64,000 bases of DNA from Corallococcus sp. AS-1-6 (GTDB taxonomy: Bacteria > Myxococcota > Myxococcia > Myxococcales > Myxococcaceae): positions 124,001 through 188,000 of the forward strand of contig NZ_JAIQDE010000015.1 in assembly GCF_020037015.1 (NCBI RefSeq), written 5' to 3'. Both the position numbers and the translations under genes were made by a program. Every line of letters starts with the position of its first letter. Position 1 is the first letter of the stretch. The notes beneath the pieces were generated by a model, which had not been told where the DNA came from, ran no database searches, and saw nothing but the letters and a program-made list of their open reading frames with translations. Shown here in pieces: positions 9,239 to 18,413 of this stretch.

Positions 9239-9270
9239 AGGGGCCGCCACCCGCGAAGGTGACGGCCCCT
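9239..9270. terminator. Bidirectional hairpin between the convergent 8417 gene and typA
   Basis: Arms AGGGGCCGCCACC (9239-9251) and GGTGACGGCCCCT (9258-9270) with one mismatch and a 6-base loop. There is no long T-tract on either side, but the placement between two convergent stops supports a shared terminator. Confidence 0.65.
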
Positions 9271-9298
9271 GGAAGCTTCAGGCGTCTCGACGGAAGGA

Positions 9299-11158
9299 CT
9301 ACTCCGCCTCGGCGCGCTCCTCGCGCTTGCGGTCGCGCTCGGCGCGGTAGCGCTCGCCCACGGCCAGCGCCTTCTTGCGCATGCGGATGGACTTGGGCGT
9401 CACCTCGACGAGCTCGTCGTCGGCGATCCACTCCAGGGCCTTCTCCAGCCCCATCTCGCGCGGCGGGACGAGGATGACGTTCTCGTCGCGGCCGGCGGCG
9501 CGGATGTTGGTGAGCTTCTTCTCGCGGCAGCAGTTGACGTTGAGCTCGGACGGGTGCGCGTGCTCGCCGATGATCATGCCCTCGTACACGGTGGTGCCCG
9601 CGCCCACGAAGAGCTGACCGCGCTCCTGGATGCTGAACAGCGCGTACGGCACCGTGTCGCCCAGGCGGTCGGAGACCATGGCGCCGTTGGCGCGCTTCGG
9701 GATGTAGCCGAACCACGGCTCGAAGCCGTCGAACTGGCTGCTCATGATGCCCTCACCGCGCGTGATGGTGAGGAACTCCGAGCGGAACCCGATGAGGCCG
9801 CGCGCGGGGATGCGGAACTGGAGGCGGGTGCGGCCCGAGCCGAGCTGCGCCATGTCCGTCATGCGGCCCTTGCGGGGCCCCAGGCGCTCCGTCACCGCGC
9901 CCACGCTGTTCTCCGGCACGTCGCAGAAGAGCAGCTCCATGGGCTCGTGCAACTGCCCGTTGATCTCCTTGGTGATGGGCTCCGGGTTGGAGGCGGTGAG
10001 CTCGTAGCCCTCGCGGCGCATGTTCTCGATGATGACCGCCAGCGCCAGTTCGCCACGGCCCACCACGCGGAACGCGTCCGGCGTCGCGGTGTCCTCCACG
10101 CGCACGGCCACGTTGCGGTAGGCCTCGCGGTACAGGCGCTCGCGCAGGTTGCGGGAGGTGACGAACTTGCCCTCCTTGCCCGCCAGCGGCCCGTCGTTGA
10201 CCTTGAAGATCATCATCATCGTGGGCTCGTCCACGGTGATGCGCGGCAGCGCCACGGGCTTCTCGAAGTCCGCGATGGTGTCGCCGATGGAAATCTCCTC
10301 GATGCCCGCGATGGAGACGATTTCACCGGGGCCCGCGTCCGGGATCTCCTGGCGCTTCAGGCCGGAGAAGCCGAACAGCTTGACGATCTTGCCCTGCTGC
10401 ACCTTGCCGCCCTCGCGGACGACGGACACGGGCATGTTCGGGGTGATGCGGCCCGCCTGCACGCGGCCCACCGCCAGACGGCCGACGTAGTCGTCGTAGT
10501 CCAGGTTGGCGACCAGCAACTGCAGCGTCGTCTGCTCCGCCGGCGGCGCGGGCGGGGGCGGGATGTGCTTGATGATGGCGTCGTACAGCGGCTCCAGCGT
10601 CTTGCCCGGCACGTCCAGCGACGTGGAGGCCTGGCCCTGGCGCGCGACGGTGTAGAGGACCGGCATCTCCAACTGCTCCTCGTTCGCGCCCAGGTCGATG
10701 TAGAGCGAGTACACGAGGTCCAGCACGTCCTTGGCCCGGGCGTCCTGGCGGTCGATCTTGTTGATGACCAGCACCGTCTTCAGGCCCATGGCCAGCGCCT
10801 TGCTGAGCACGAAGCGCGTCTGGGGCAGGGGGCCTTCAGCGGCGTCCACCAGCAGGATGACGCCATCGACCAGGCGCAGACCGCGCTCCACCTCGCCACC
10901 GAAGTCGGCGTGGCCCGGGGTGTCGATGATGTTGATCTGCATCCCCTTGTAGGAGACGGCAGTGTTCTTCGCGAGGATGGTGATGCCCTTCTCGCGCTCG
11001 AGGTCGTTCGAGTCCATGACCCGCTCGGCCACGTGCTCATTGGAGCGGAAGGTCCCCGCCTGCCGGAGCAGGTGGTCGACGAGGGTGGTCTTGCCGTGGT
11101 CGACGTGGGCGACAATGGCGACGTTGCGGATGTTTTCGCGAGAGATCATCAGGACCAA
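9299..11158 (-). CDS. typA: Translational GTPase TypA/BipA
   Basis: 619 residues, the normal length of BipA. G-domain motifs are intact: G1 AHVDHGKTT (about 17-25), G2/switch I around [11 protein letters not shown]3 [16 protein letters not shown]4 NKID. Domains II, III, V and the BipA-specific C-terminal region follow ([32 protein letters not shown]). Two starts are possible: ATG 11158 and ATG 11149 ([11 protein letters not shown]), the second matching other TypA N-termini better. TypA is a ribosome-associated GTPase needed for large-subunit biogenesis and growth under cold or stress. It is monocistronic, with a strong promoter upstream and a hairpin downstream. Confidence 0.97.
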   Translation of the reverse strand: MVLMISRENIRNVAIVAHVDHGKTTLVDHLLRQAGTFRSNEHVAERVMDSNDLEREKGITILAKNTAVSYKGMQINIIDTPGHADFGGEVERGLRLVDGVILLVDAAEGPLPQTRFVLSKALAMGLKTVLVINKIDRQDARAKDVLDLVYSLYIDLGANEEQLEMPVLYTVARQGQASTSLDVPGKTLEPLYDAIIKHIPPPPAPPAEQTTLQLLVANLDYDDYVGRLAVGRVQAGRITPNMPVSVVREGGKVQQGKIVKLFGFSGLKRQEIPDAGPGEIVSIAGIEEISIGDTIADFEKPVALPRITVDEPTMMMIFKVNDGPLAGKEGKFVTSRNLRERLYREAYRNVAVRVEDTATPDAFRVVGRGELALAVIIENMRREGYELTASNPEPITKEINGQLHEPMELLFCDVPENSVGAVTERLGPRKGRMTDMAQLGSGRTRLQFRIPARGLIGFRSEFLTITRGEGIMSSQFDGFEPWFGYIPKRANGAMVSDRLGDTVPYALFSIQERGQLFVGAGTTVYEGMIIGEHAHPSELNVNCCREKKLTNIRAAGRDENVILVPPREMGLEKALEWIADDELVEVTPKSIRMRKKALAVGERYRAERDRKREERAEAE

Positions 11159-11234
11159 CTAACGGAAATGAAGGTGCGAAGAGACACGCCCAGAACGGGG
11201 AATCTCAATCCCACCGGAACCCGGAAGGCGGGGG

Positions 11235-11263
11235 CTTATATGCCGGGGGCTTCCCACCTGCAA
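11235..11263 (-). promoter_or_regulatory. Sigma-70-type promoter of typA
   Basis: On the minus strand TTGCAG (11263-11258) is followed after exactly 17 bases by TATAAG (11240-11235), preceded by CA. Expected transcript start near 11228, giving a leader of about 70 bases before typA. Confidence 0.6.
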
Positions 11264-11315
11264 TGAAGGCGGGTGTCCAGCAGGTAAACAATCAGGCCCC
11301 CCGCCGGCTGGGCGC

Positions 11316-12239
11316 TTATCCCACCTTCGGGGGGATTTCGGCGGTCTCCACCCCCAGCCGCTCCCTCAGGAAGCGCTCCACGCGCAGCTCCACCAGCCCC
11401 GGCACTTCCAGTGGGGCGGTATGGGTGCCCTCGGAAATCATCAGGAGTTCAGAGGAGGGGATGCGCTCGGCCATCTTCCGGGACAGCCAGCCGGGGGTGA
11501 AGCGGTCCTTCTCCCCGGCGACCACCAGGGTGGGCACGTCCACGTGCTCCAGGTGGTCCTCGGCGGTGTGGTTGGCCAGCGAGTCCAGGGTGCGCACGAA
11601 GACGACGGGGTCCATCCGCGCCAGGTGGGTGAAGTACGGGGCCAGGTCGTTGCGCGCGATGAGCTCCGGGTTCATCTCCAGGCGGATGGCCAACTGCACC
11701 ACCAGCTCCGTGGTGAGCGCCCCGTGCACGATGCGCGCGGCGTGCCGGGGGAAGCGCTCCACCGCGGCCCTCAGGGTGGGGAAGAGGCGCTTGAGCAGCG
11801 TGGAGTCATGGAAGGTGTCCAGCGGCATGCCGTAGCTGCCGCACACCAGCACCAGCCCCTCCACGCGCCGGGCGTAGCGGCGGTGGAACTCCAGCGCCAC
11901 CTGCACGCCCATGGAGTGGCCGAAGAGGACGGCCTTGTCCATCTGGGCCGCGTCCATCACCCGCGCCAGGTCGTCGCAGGTGTACGCCATGCCGATGCGC
12001 GTGCGGTCCGTGGGGACGGTGCTCTTGCCGTGGCCCCGGTAGTGCCAGCGCAGCACGCGGTGGCGCCGGCTCAGGTAGGGCAACAGGTACTTCCACGCGA
12101 AGCCGTCACAGCCCAGGCCGTCGCACAGGACCATGCCCGGGGCGCCGTCTCCCCGCACCTGGTAGTAGAGGTCCGCGCCGTCCGGCACCCGCAGCGAGTC
12201 CTGCCGGAAGGAGACCGCCTGTCCGTGGGGGGCGCTCAC
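11316..12239 (-). CDS. Alpha/beta-fold hydrolase
   Basis: 307 residues. Motifs of the fold are present in order: an oxyanion/HG-like loop DGLGCDGFAW (about 39-48), the nucleophile elbow GHSMGVQVAL (Ser near residue 108), a core Asp in VVAGEKDRFTP and a C-terminal His in SEGTHTAPLE. That is a complete Ser-Asp-His triad. Members act on esters, haloalkanes, lactones or similar, and the substrate cannot be read from sequence. Its start overlaps the stop of the upstream sigma-54 activator gene by 4 bases (ATGA-type), so the two are one operon and translationally coupled. The natural guess is that the activator and the hydrolase work in the same response. Confidence 0.9.
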   Translation of the reverse strand: MSAPHGQAVSFRQDSLRVPDGADLYYQVRGDGAPGMVLCDGLGCDGFAWKYLLPYLSRRHRVLRWHYRGHGKSTVPTDRTRIGMAYTCDDLARVMDAAQMDKAVLFGHSMGVQVALEFHRRYARRVEGLVLVCGSYGMPLDTFHDSTLLKRLFPTLRAAVERFPRHAARIVHGALTTELVVQLAIRLEMNPELIARNDLAPYFTHLARMDPVVFVRTLDSLANHTAEDHLEHVDVPTLVVAGEKDRFTPGWLSRKMAERIPSSELLMISEGTHTAPLEVPGLVELRVERFLRERLGVETAEIPPKVG

Positions 12240-13825
12240 GCCTCGGCCTCGTCGTTGTCCATCCCCTCGGGGATACCCTTGTCCAGCCCGTAGCGGGAGA
12301 TTTTCAGGAGGAGGTTGGAGCGGCTGATGCCCAGCTCACGCGACAGCCGGCTCTTGTTGTAGCGGGTGCGCACCAGGCCCTGGTGGATCATCTCCTTCTC
12401 CAGGGACTCCACCGCCTCGTGCAGCTTCCCGTGCGCGCGCGGGGCGATGAAGGGCCCTCCGCCGGGGACGACGGCGTCGCGGATGCGGCTGGAGAGCAGC
12501 TCCGCGGGGATGGTCTCCAGCTCGCCCCCCAGCACGAGCAGCCGTTCGATTTCGTTCTCCAGCTCCCGGATGTTCCCCGGCCACGCGTACGCGCCCAGGA
12601 TGCCCAGGGCCTCCGGCGCCAGGCCCCGCGCGCGCTGGCCCTCGCGGTGGTGCTTGCGCAGGAAGTGGTCGATGAGGACGGGCAGGTCGTCCTTGCGCTC
12701 GCGCAGGGGCGGCAACTGCAGGCGGATGACGTTGATGCGGTAGAAGAGGTCCTCGCGGAACTCGCCGCGCTTCACCAGCTCGCCCAGGTCCTTGTGGGTG
12801 GCGGCGATGACGCGCACGTCGACCTCGCGCGAGTGGGTGCCGCCCACGGGCAGGAAGGTGCCCTCCTGGAGCACGCGCAAGAGCTTCACCTGGAGGGCGG
12901 GGGACATGTCGCCCACCTCGTCCAGGAAGAAGGTGCCCTGGTCCGCGACCTCGAAGAGGCCCTTCTTGTCCTTGAGCGCGCCGGTGAAGGCGCCCCGGGT
13001 GTGCCCGAAGAGGGCGCTCTCCAGCAGGTTGTCGTTGAAGGCGGAGCAGTTCTGCACGACGAACGGCTTGTCCTTGCGCGGGCCGTTGTGGTGGATGGCG
13101 CGCGCCACCAGTTCCTTGCCCGTGCCGGACTCGCCGTTGATGAGGACGGTGGAGTCGGAGTGGGCCACCTTCTCCATCAGGCGGAACACCTCGTTCATGG
13201 CCCCGGAGCGGCCGATGATCTTCTCGAAGCGGTAGCGGTTGGACAGCTCGGAGGCCATGGACTGGATGGTCTCCTCCTTGCGCGTGAGCTCCACCTCCTG
13301 GTTGGCGATCTCCGTGACCGCGAACTCCAAGAGGTCCGACAGCTTGCTCAGCTCCGAGCCGTCCAGCACCGGCACGCGCTCCGCCGCGCCCTCCAGCTCC
13401 AGCGTCGCCCCGGGCGCGATGTCGCGCATCTTGCCCAGCAGCACCTGCCCGTCCCCGGCCGTGAGCGGCTGCCGGGCGAAGCCCTCCACGAAGAGGAAGC
13501 CCTCGTACTCGTTGCGGATGTAGAGCGGCGCGCCCACGATGGACAGGCGCAGGTGGCAGTCGTGGAAGAGCGAGCGGCGCAGGTTCTTGGCGGCCTTGAA
13601 CTTCTCATGCAGCACCCGCACCGACTGGGCACACCGCCGCATCCCCTCCCGCGCCCCCAGGGCGTGGCGGCAGAAGTCGTTGGGCGGCGGGATGAAATCC
13701 CCGCGCTGCCAGTCGTGCACCACCCCGTTGCGATCCGCGAACGACAGCTCCACCTGCCACCACTTGCGGATGACATCCCTCAACATGACAATGGTGTGCA
13801 GATTCTGATGCTTCTCGAAGTCCAT
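12236..13825 (-). CDS. Sigma-54-dependent transcriptional activator with PocR-type sensory domain
   Basis: 529 residues from ATG 13825 (MDFEKHQ). The longer frame to 13960 would run through the divergent promoter region and carries an Arg-rich unlikely N-terminus. Residues 10-140 resemble a PocR ligand-binding domain (Cys52, Cys65, Cys90-His91; FHDCHLRLS, GFLFVEGFARQPL). Residues about 200-435 are the AAA+ domain: Walker A GESGTGKE (231-238), the sigma-54 contact loop GAFTGA (278-283), Walker B DEVGD (302-306). The C-terminus (about 480-520) is a Fis-type HTH (RTRYNKSRLSRELGISRSNLL). It is a bacterial enhancer-binding protein that senses a small ligand directly instead of phosphorylation. Its start is 113 bases from the divergent cation transporter. 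Confidence 0.93.
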   Translation of the reverse strand: MDFEKHQNLHTIVMLRDVIRKWWQVELSFADRNGVVHDWQRGDFIPPPNDFCRHALGAREGMRRCAQSVRVLHEKFKAAKNLRRSLFHDCHLRLSIVGAPLYIRNEYEGFLFVEGFARQPLTAGDGQVLLGKMRDIAPGATLELEGAAERVPVLDGSELSKLSDLLEFAVTEIANQEVELTRKEETIQSMASELSNRYRFEKIIGRSGAMNEVFRLMEKVAHSDSTVLINGESGTGKELVARAIHHNGPRKDKPFVVQNCSAFNDNLLESALFGHTRGAFTGALKDKKGLFEVADQGTFFLDEVGDMSPALQVKLLRVLQEGTFLPVGGTHSREVDVRVIAATHKDLGELVKRGEFREDLFYRINVIRLQLPPLRERKDDLPVLIDHFLRKHHREGQRARGLAPEALGILGAYAWPGNIRELENEIERLLVLGGELETIPAELLSSRIRDAVVPGGGPFIAPRAHGKLHEAVESLEKEMIHQGLVRTRYNKSRLSRELGISRSNLLLKISRYGLDKGIPEGMDNDEAEA

Positions 13826-13854
13826 CCCCACGGTCCTCGCCCTGTTGCGGATCA

Positions 13855-13907
13855 GGACAACGGATCTACGGGGTTGTCCGAAATCAATCCAGCGGCACCT
13901 GTCCGAA
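13855..13907. promoter_or_regulatory. Repeated GGACA/TGTCC sites in the divergent promoter region
   Basis: GGACAA (13855-13860) and TTGTCC (13874-13879) form a dyad centred at about 13867. TGTCCGAA is then repeated directly at 13875-13882 and 13900-13907, 25 bases apart. The sites lie between the sigma-54 activator and the cation transporter genes and could be an operator; no protein can be named. Confidence 0.3.
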
Positions 13908-13938
13908 TGACAGCGCTGATCGCGTACCCTGGTTCCCT

Positions 13939-14934
13939 GTGAGCGCACCCCCACATACACACGGCAGGGCAGGGCACGGTCATTCGCATGACCACGACCA
14001 TGACCACTCGCACCCCGGGCACTCGCACGGCCATTCGCACGGTCCGCGCAAGGGCGGGCTGGCGGAGGAGCGGCGCAAGGACCGGCGGCGGCTGCTGTTC
14101 GCGCTGGGGCTGACGGCGACCATCATGGTGGCGGAGGCCGTGGGCGGCTTCCTGACCAACTCGCTGGCGCTGCTCTCCGACGCCGGGCACATGCTGACGG
14201 ACGTGTCGGCCATGATCCTGAGCCTGCTGGCGCTCTGGTTCGCGGGGCGGCCGGCGGACCTGAAGAAGACCTACGGCTACTACCGGATGGAGATCCTGAG
14301 CGCGCTGCTCAACGGGGTGCTGCTCCTGGTCATCACCATCTTCATCCTGATGGAGGCCTGGGAGCGCGTGCGCACGCCCGCGCCGGTGGAGCTGGGGCCC
14401 ATGGCGCTGGTGGCGGGCATCGGCCTGGTGGCGAATCTGGCGGCGCTGGGCTTCCTGCACCAGACGCACTCCATGAACGTGCGGGGCGCGTTCCTGCACG
14501 TGCTGGGGGACACGCTGTCGTCGGTGGGCGTGCTGATTGGCGCGGGCGTGATGTGGTGGACCGGCTGGTACGTCGTGGACCCCATCATCTCCGTGATGAT
14601 CTCGATGATCATCGTCGTGGGCGCGCTGCGGCTGGTGAAGGACGCGGTGGACGTGCTCCTGGAGGCGGTGCCCGCGCACGTGGACCTGGAGCAGGTGCGC
14701 TCGCTGATGGCGAAGGTGCCGGGCGTGCAGGCGGTGCACGACCTGCACGTGTGGACCATCTCCAGCGGGATGTACGCGCTGTCCGCGCACCTGGTGGTGG
14801 CGGACCCCATGGTCTGCAACAACGACGACATCCTGTCCGCGGTGAAGCACGACCTCTTCGACCGCTTCGGCATCGACCACACGACCATCCAGATCGAGAG
14901 CCAGTCGTACGCCCACCTGGGCGAGGTGCACTGA
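13939..14934 (+). CDS. Cation diffusion facilitator (CzcD/ZitB-type metal efflux)
   Basis: 331 residues from a GTG start. Residues 6-34 are a His-rich metal-binding stretch (HSHDHDHDHSHPGHSHGHSH). Six membrane helices follow between about 50 and 235. The metal site is intact: the D-x-x-H-x-x-x-D motif in SDAGHMLTDVS (helix II) and H-x-x-x-D in HVLGDTLSS (helix V). The C-terminal cytoplasmic CDF domain (about 235-331) has HDLHVWTIS and ends with a His-containing tail. These proteins export Zn(II), Co(II) or Cd(II) in exchange for protons. It is transcribed away from the PocR/sigma-54 activator gene, but no metal-regulator binding site is recognisable. Confidence 0.95.
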   Translation: MSAPPHTHGRAGHGHSHDHDHDHSHPGHSHGHSHGPRKGGLAEERRKDRRRLLFALGLTATIMVAEAVGGFLTNSLALLSDAGHMLTDVSAMILSLLALWFAGRPADLKKTYGYYRMEILSALLNGVLLLVITIFILMEAWERVRTPAPVELGPMALVAGIGLVANLAALGFLHQTHSMNVRGAFLHVLGDTLSSVGVLIGAGVMWWTGWYVVDPIISVMISMIIVVGALRLVKDAVDVLLEAVPAHVDLEQVRSLMAKVPGVQAVHDLHVWTISSGMYALSAHLVVADPMVCNNDDILSAVKHDLFDRFGIDHTTIQIESQSYAHLGEVH

Positions 14935-14981
14935 CTCGCGCTTGCGAAAGGGGCGCGGGGCGGGGATTCTCGCCGGCTCCT

Positions 14982-16025
14982 ATGAGCGTGCTGGACAAGG
15001 TGTTGTCGCTGCGGCCGGGCAACGTGGTGGCGCGGGTGGGCCCGGGCTCCCGGGTGCCCCTGTTGGATCCACGGGAGCTGCTCGGGGCGCTGGAGTCCAC
15101 GCCCATGGCGCTGCCGTGCCTGCCGGTGCTGTCCAAGGGGGCGCTGCCGGGCCTCTTGGGCGCGGCCCGCGCGGAGGACTCGGTGCTGGGCCTGTGCTGC
15201 CCGCACCCCCTGGCGGACCGGGGCGCGCCGGAGCGCTTCGTGAGGGCGGTGCACGCGGCGGCGCAGGAGGCCGAGCACACCCGGCCCCTGTTCCTCCAGG
15301 CTGGCCCCCTCCGGGTCGCCTCCACGGACGCGGACGTGCTGGACGCGCTCCAGGACGGCATCTTCCGGGTGGTGGACGCGGGCTTCGCGCTGGTGTCGTT
15401 GGACCTGTCCCGCCTCACCTCCTACGAGGCCGTGGAGGCGGTGAACGCGCTGGTGGGCCCGCTCAAGGAGCGCGAGCTGTCGCTGGAGGTGTCCCCGCCC
15501 CAGGTGTCCGCGGGCGGGCTGGTGGACGCGTGCGCGACGCTGCTGGAGGGCCTGTCGCAGTGGCAGGTCCCGCTGCGCCTGCTGCGCGTGTCGGAGGCGC
15601 AGTTGGGCGAGGGCGAGGTGGACGTGGAGCTCCTGCGGCGGGTGGTGGAGACGGCCTCGGGGAAGGGCGTGGCGCTGGCGGTGGCGGATGCGTCCGCCGG
15701 TCCCGCGCGGGGGCTGTCCAGCTACGTGGCCGTGGGCGTCCGCAAGGTGGAGTGGAGGGGGCCCTTCGGTCCGCTGGCGCTGCGCGCCTGGCCTCCGGAG
15801 GTGCGCGAGCAGGTGGTGGCGCGCGCCCAGGCGGCGGGCATGCCGGCCGGGGAGCTGCTGTCCGTGCTGGAGGAGGGGCTGCCGCCGCTGACGCCCGCCG
15901 CGCGGGAGACGCTGGAGGCGCTGTCCTTCGCGGAGGCCACGGAGGCGCTGGCGGCGCTGGGGGCGCACCGATCGGCGTCGGTGGCCATGGCGTTCCTCGC
16001 GAAGCCGGGCGGGGACCTGGGGTAG
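14982..16025 (+). CDS. Unknown protein, possibly a TIM-barrel fold
   Basis: 347 residues from ATG 14982 (MSVLDKVLSLRPG), 47 bases after the transporter gene; the longer frame back to 14553 overlaps that gene and is unlikely. The sequence alternates beta (PLFLQAGP, FALVSLDLS, LSLEVSP, VALAVADAS, VGVRKVEWRGP) and alpha segments at regular spacing, consistent with a beta/alpha barrel, and resembles loosely the non-catalytic GatZ/KbaZ-type aldolase subunits. No catalytic signature is visible. It ends 10 bases before rsmD and probably shares its transcript. I do not recognise the family. Confidence 0.7.
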   Translation: MSVLDKVLSLRPGNVVARVGPGSRVPLLDPRELLGALESTPMALPCLPVLSKGALPGLLGAARAEDSVLGLCCPHPLADRGAPERFVRAVHAAAQEAEHTRPLFLQAGPLRVASTDADVLDALQDGIFRVVDAGFALVSLDLSRLTSYEAVEAVNALVGPLKERELSLEVSPPQVSAGGLVDACATLLEGLSQWQVPLRLLRVSEAQLGEGEVDVELLRRVVETASGKGVALAVADASAGPARGLSSYVAVGVRKVEWRGPFGPLALRAWPPEVREQVVARAQAAGMPAGELLSVLEEGLPPLTPAARETLEALSFAEATEALAALGAHRSASVAMAFLAKPGGDLG

Positions 16026-16035
16026 AAGGGCGCGC

Positions 16036-16593
16036 ATGCGCATCGTGGCAGGCAGCGCGAAGGGCCGGGCCCTGACGGGGCCCAAGCCGTCGTCCGGACA
16101 CATCCGCCCCACGGCGGACCGGGTCCGTGAAACCATCTTCAACATGCTGGGCCAGTTCCTGGACGGCCAGGCCGTGCTGGACCTGTACGCGGGCACCGGC
16201 GCCCTGGGGCTGGAGGCACTGTCGCGGGGCGCGGGCCGGCTGGTGCTGGTGGACCAGGACCGCGAGGCCCTGGCCCTGTGCCGCAAGAACACCGACGCGC
16301 TGGGCTTCACGTCGAAGGTGTCCATCCTGGCGCAGCCCGTCGCGCGCGCGGTGGAGACGCTGGGCAAGCAGGGGGAGAAGTTCGAGCTCGTCTTCGCGGA
16401 TCCGCCCTACGCGGCGCGCGTGGTGGAGACGGTGCTGGACGCGGTGGTGGCCGCGGGCCTGGTGACGCCGGGCGGCGTGGTGGTGGTGGAGCACGACAAG
16501 CGGGAGGCGGCTCCGGACGCCCACGCGGGGCTCGGCCGGGAGGACCAGCGCCGCTTCGGGGACACCCTGGTGAGCTTCTACCGGGCCCCGTGA
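16036..16593 (+). CDS. rsmD: 16S rRNA (guanine(966)-N(2))-methyltransferase RsmD
   Basis: 185 residues, the usual RsmD length. The N-terminus MRIVAGSAKGRALTGP and RPTADRVRETIFNML are diagnostic. The SAM site is LDLYAGTGALGLEALSRG (about 48-65), and the amino-methyltransferase motif IV is ADPPYAARVV (about 120-129). It methylates N2 of G966 in 16S rRNA in the assembled small subunit. It is followed after 47 bases by coaD, a pairing seen in many bacterial genomes, so the two are likely co-transcribed. Confidence 0.96.
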   Translation: MRIVAGSAKGRALTGPKPSSGHIRPTADRVRETIFNMLGQFLDGQAVLDLYAGTGALGLEALSRGAGRLVLVDQDREALALCRKNTDALGFTSKVSILAQPVARAVETLGKQGEKFELVFADPPYAARVVETVLDAVVAAGLVTPGGVVVVEHDKREAAPDAHAGLGREDQRRFGDTLVSFYRAP

Positions 16594-16640
16594 CGTGCGC
16601 TTGACCGGCCCCGTGGGCCCGCCGAGACTTCAGCGCACCC

Positions 16641-17123
16641 ATGCCCGTCGCCATCTATCCCGGTTCGTTTGATCCGCTCACCAACGGGCACCTGAGCCTC
16701 ATCCAGCGCGGCCTGAAGATGTTCGACCGGCTCATCGTCGCCATCGCGGTGAACCCGAAGAAGACGCCCCTCTTCAGCCAGGAGGAGCGCATCGAGCTCA
16801 TCCGCGAGGCGGTGAACGACCCCCGCGTGGAGGTGGACGCCTTCCACGGCCTGCTGGTGGACTACGTGCACCAGCGCAACGTGAGCGTCGTCATCCGCGG
16901 GCTGCGCGCGGTGTCGGACTTCGAATACGAGTTCCAGTTGGCGAACATGAACCGCAAGCTGGCGCCGGACATCGACACCGTCTTCATGATGACGGGCGAG
17001 GCCTACTTCTACATCTCCTCGCAGTTGGTCCGGGAGGTCGCGACCTTCGGTGGGAACGTGGACGGGCTCGTGCCCCCGAACGTCAACGCGAGCCTGAAGA
17101 AGAAGTTCGGCCCGAAACCCTAG
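16641..17123 (+). CDS. coaD: Pantetheine-phosphate adenylyltransferase CoaD
   Basis: 160 residues, full length. The nucleotidyltransferase signature [11 protein letters not shown] is at residues 8-18, the substrate loop [14 protein letters not shown] at about 91-104, and the [10 protein letters not shown] motif at about 130-139. The enzyme transfers AMP from ATP to 4'-phosphopantetheine to form dephospho-CoA, the penultimate step of CoA synthesis. Start ATG at 16641 follows an intergenic stretch of 47 bases after rsmD. Confidence 0.98.
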   Translation: MPVAIYPGSFDPLTNGHLSLIQRGLKMFDRLIVAIAVNPKKTPLFSQEERIELIREAVNDPRVEVDAFHGLLVDYVHQRNVSVVIRGLRAVSDFEYEFQLANMNRKLAPDIDTVFMMTGEAYFYISSQLVREVATFGGNVDGLVPPNVNASLKKKFGPKP

Positions 17124-17204
17124 GGTCGTCCCCAAGGGGCAGTCGGCCCACGGGACGTACGAGCGGGCTTGTCCGCTTCGGGAGTTCCGCGCTAGGCAAG
17201 GCGC

Positions 17205-18398
17205 ATGAAACTCGCCCGCCGGCTGCAAGCCATCAAGCCCTCCGCCACCCTGGCCCTCAACGCACGCGCCAAGGCGCTCGCCGCCAGCGGCAAGGACGTG
17301 GTGGTGCTCGCCGCCGGCGAGCCGGACTTCGACACGCCGGAGTTCGTGAAGCAGGCGGCCATCGAGGCGCTGCGCACGGGCTTCACCAAGTACACCGCCA
17401 CCGCGGGCATGCCGGAGCTGCGCGAGGCCGTCTGCCGCAAGCTGGAGAAGGACAACGGCCTGAAGTACGCGCCGGACCAGGTGGTGGTGACGGCGGGCGG
17501 CAAGCAGTCCCTCTACAACTGCTTCCAGGCGCTGCTGGACGAAGGGGATGAGGTCATCATCTTCGCGCCGTACTGGGTGAGCTACCCGGACATGGTGCAC
17601 CTGGCGGGCGGCACGCCGGTCATCGTCCCCACGCGCGAGGAGGACGGCTACGCGCCGGACCCCGAGGCCATCAAGAAGGCGCTCACCCCGCGCACGCGCG
17701 CCATCGTGCTCAACAGCCCGGCCAACCCCACGGGCGCGGTGTACTCGCGCGCCACGCTGGAGGGCATCGCCGCCGCGGTGCGCGGCCACGACTGCCTCCT
17801 CGTCACGGACGACATGTACGAGAAGCTCCTCTACACGGGGGAGCCGTTCCTCAACATCGGCAACGTGGCGCCGGACCTGGTGCCCCGGCTGCTGGTGTCC
17901 AACGGCCTGTCCAAGTCCTACGCGATGACGGGCTGGCGGCTGGGCTACGCGGCCGGGCCCAAGGCGCTCATCTCCGGCATGCAGTTGGTGCAGGACCAGT
18001 CCACCTCCAACGCCTCGTCCATCACGCAGAAGGCGGCGCTGGCGGCGCTCACCGGCCCCACGGACACCATCACCGCGATGGTGAACGAGTACCGCGAGCG
18101 CAGGGACCTGTTCGTCGCGGGGCTCAACGCCATCCCCGGCATCCGCTGCCGGCTGCCGGAGGGCGCCTTCTACGCGATGGCGGACGTGCGGGGCCTCCTG
18201 GGCAAGAGCTACCAGGGCAAGCCGCTGACGGACTCGCTCCAGCTCTCCGAGGCGCTGCTCAACGACTTCCTGGTGGCGGCGGTGCCCGGGGATCCGTTCG
18301 GCGCGCCGGGCTACATCCGCATGAGCTTCGTCACCTCGCGCGAGGTGCTCCAGAAGGGCCTGACGCGCCTGCGGGACTTCGTCGCGGCGCTGGGCTGA
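17205..18398 (+). CDS. Class I PLP-dependent aminotransferase (aspartate aminotransferase-like)
   Basis: 397 residues, the size of subgroup Ib aspartate aminotransferases. Motifs: AAGEPDFDTPEFVKQAA (about 32-48), NSPANPTGAVYS (about 168-179, including the PLP-ring Asn), and SNGLSKSYAMTGWRLGYAAGP, in which the Lys forms the Schiff base (about residue 234). The C-terminal Arg that binds the substrate carboxylate is in GYIRMSFVTS. Probably transaminates aspartate/2-oxoglutarate or related amino acids. It stands alone between coaD and a convergent gene, so the precise substrate is not given by context. Confidence 0.93.
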   Translation: MKLARRLQAIKPSATLALNARAKALAASGKDVVVLAAGEPDFDTPEFVKQAAIEALRTGFTKYTATAGMPELREAVCRKLEKDNGLKYAPDQVVVTAGGKQSLYNCFQALLDEGDEVIIFAPYWVSYPDMVHLAGGTPVIVPTREEDGYAPDPEAIKKALTPRTRAIVLNSPANPTGAVYSRATLEGIAAAVRGHDCLLVTDDMYEKLLYTGEPFLNIGNVAPDLVPRLLVSNGLSKSYAMTGWRLGYAAGPKALISGMQLVQDQSTSNASSITQKAALAALTGPTDTITAMVNEYRERRDLFVAGLNAIPGIRCRLPEGAFYAMADVRGLLGKSYQGKPLTDSLQLSEALLNDFLVAAVPGDPFGAPGYIRMSFVTSREVLQKGLTRLRDFVAALG

Positions 18399-18413
18399 GG
18401 CGGGCGCCCTCAG
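18395..18413. terminator. Possible dyad covering the stops of two convergent genes
   Basis: CTGAGG (18395-18400) and CCTCAG (18408-18413) flank CGGGCGC; both stop codons lie inside it. Short stem and no T-tract, so only a candidate. Confidence 0.3.
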
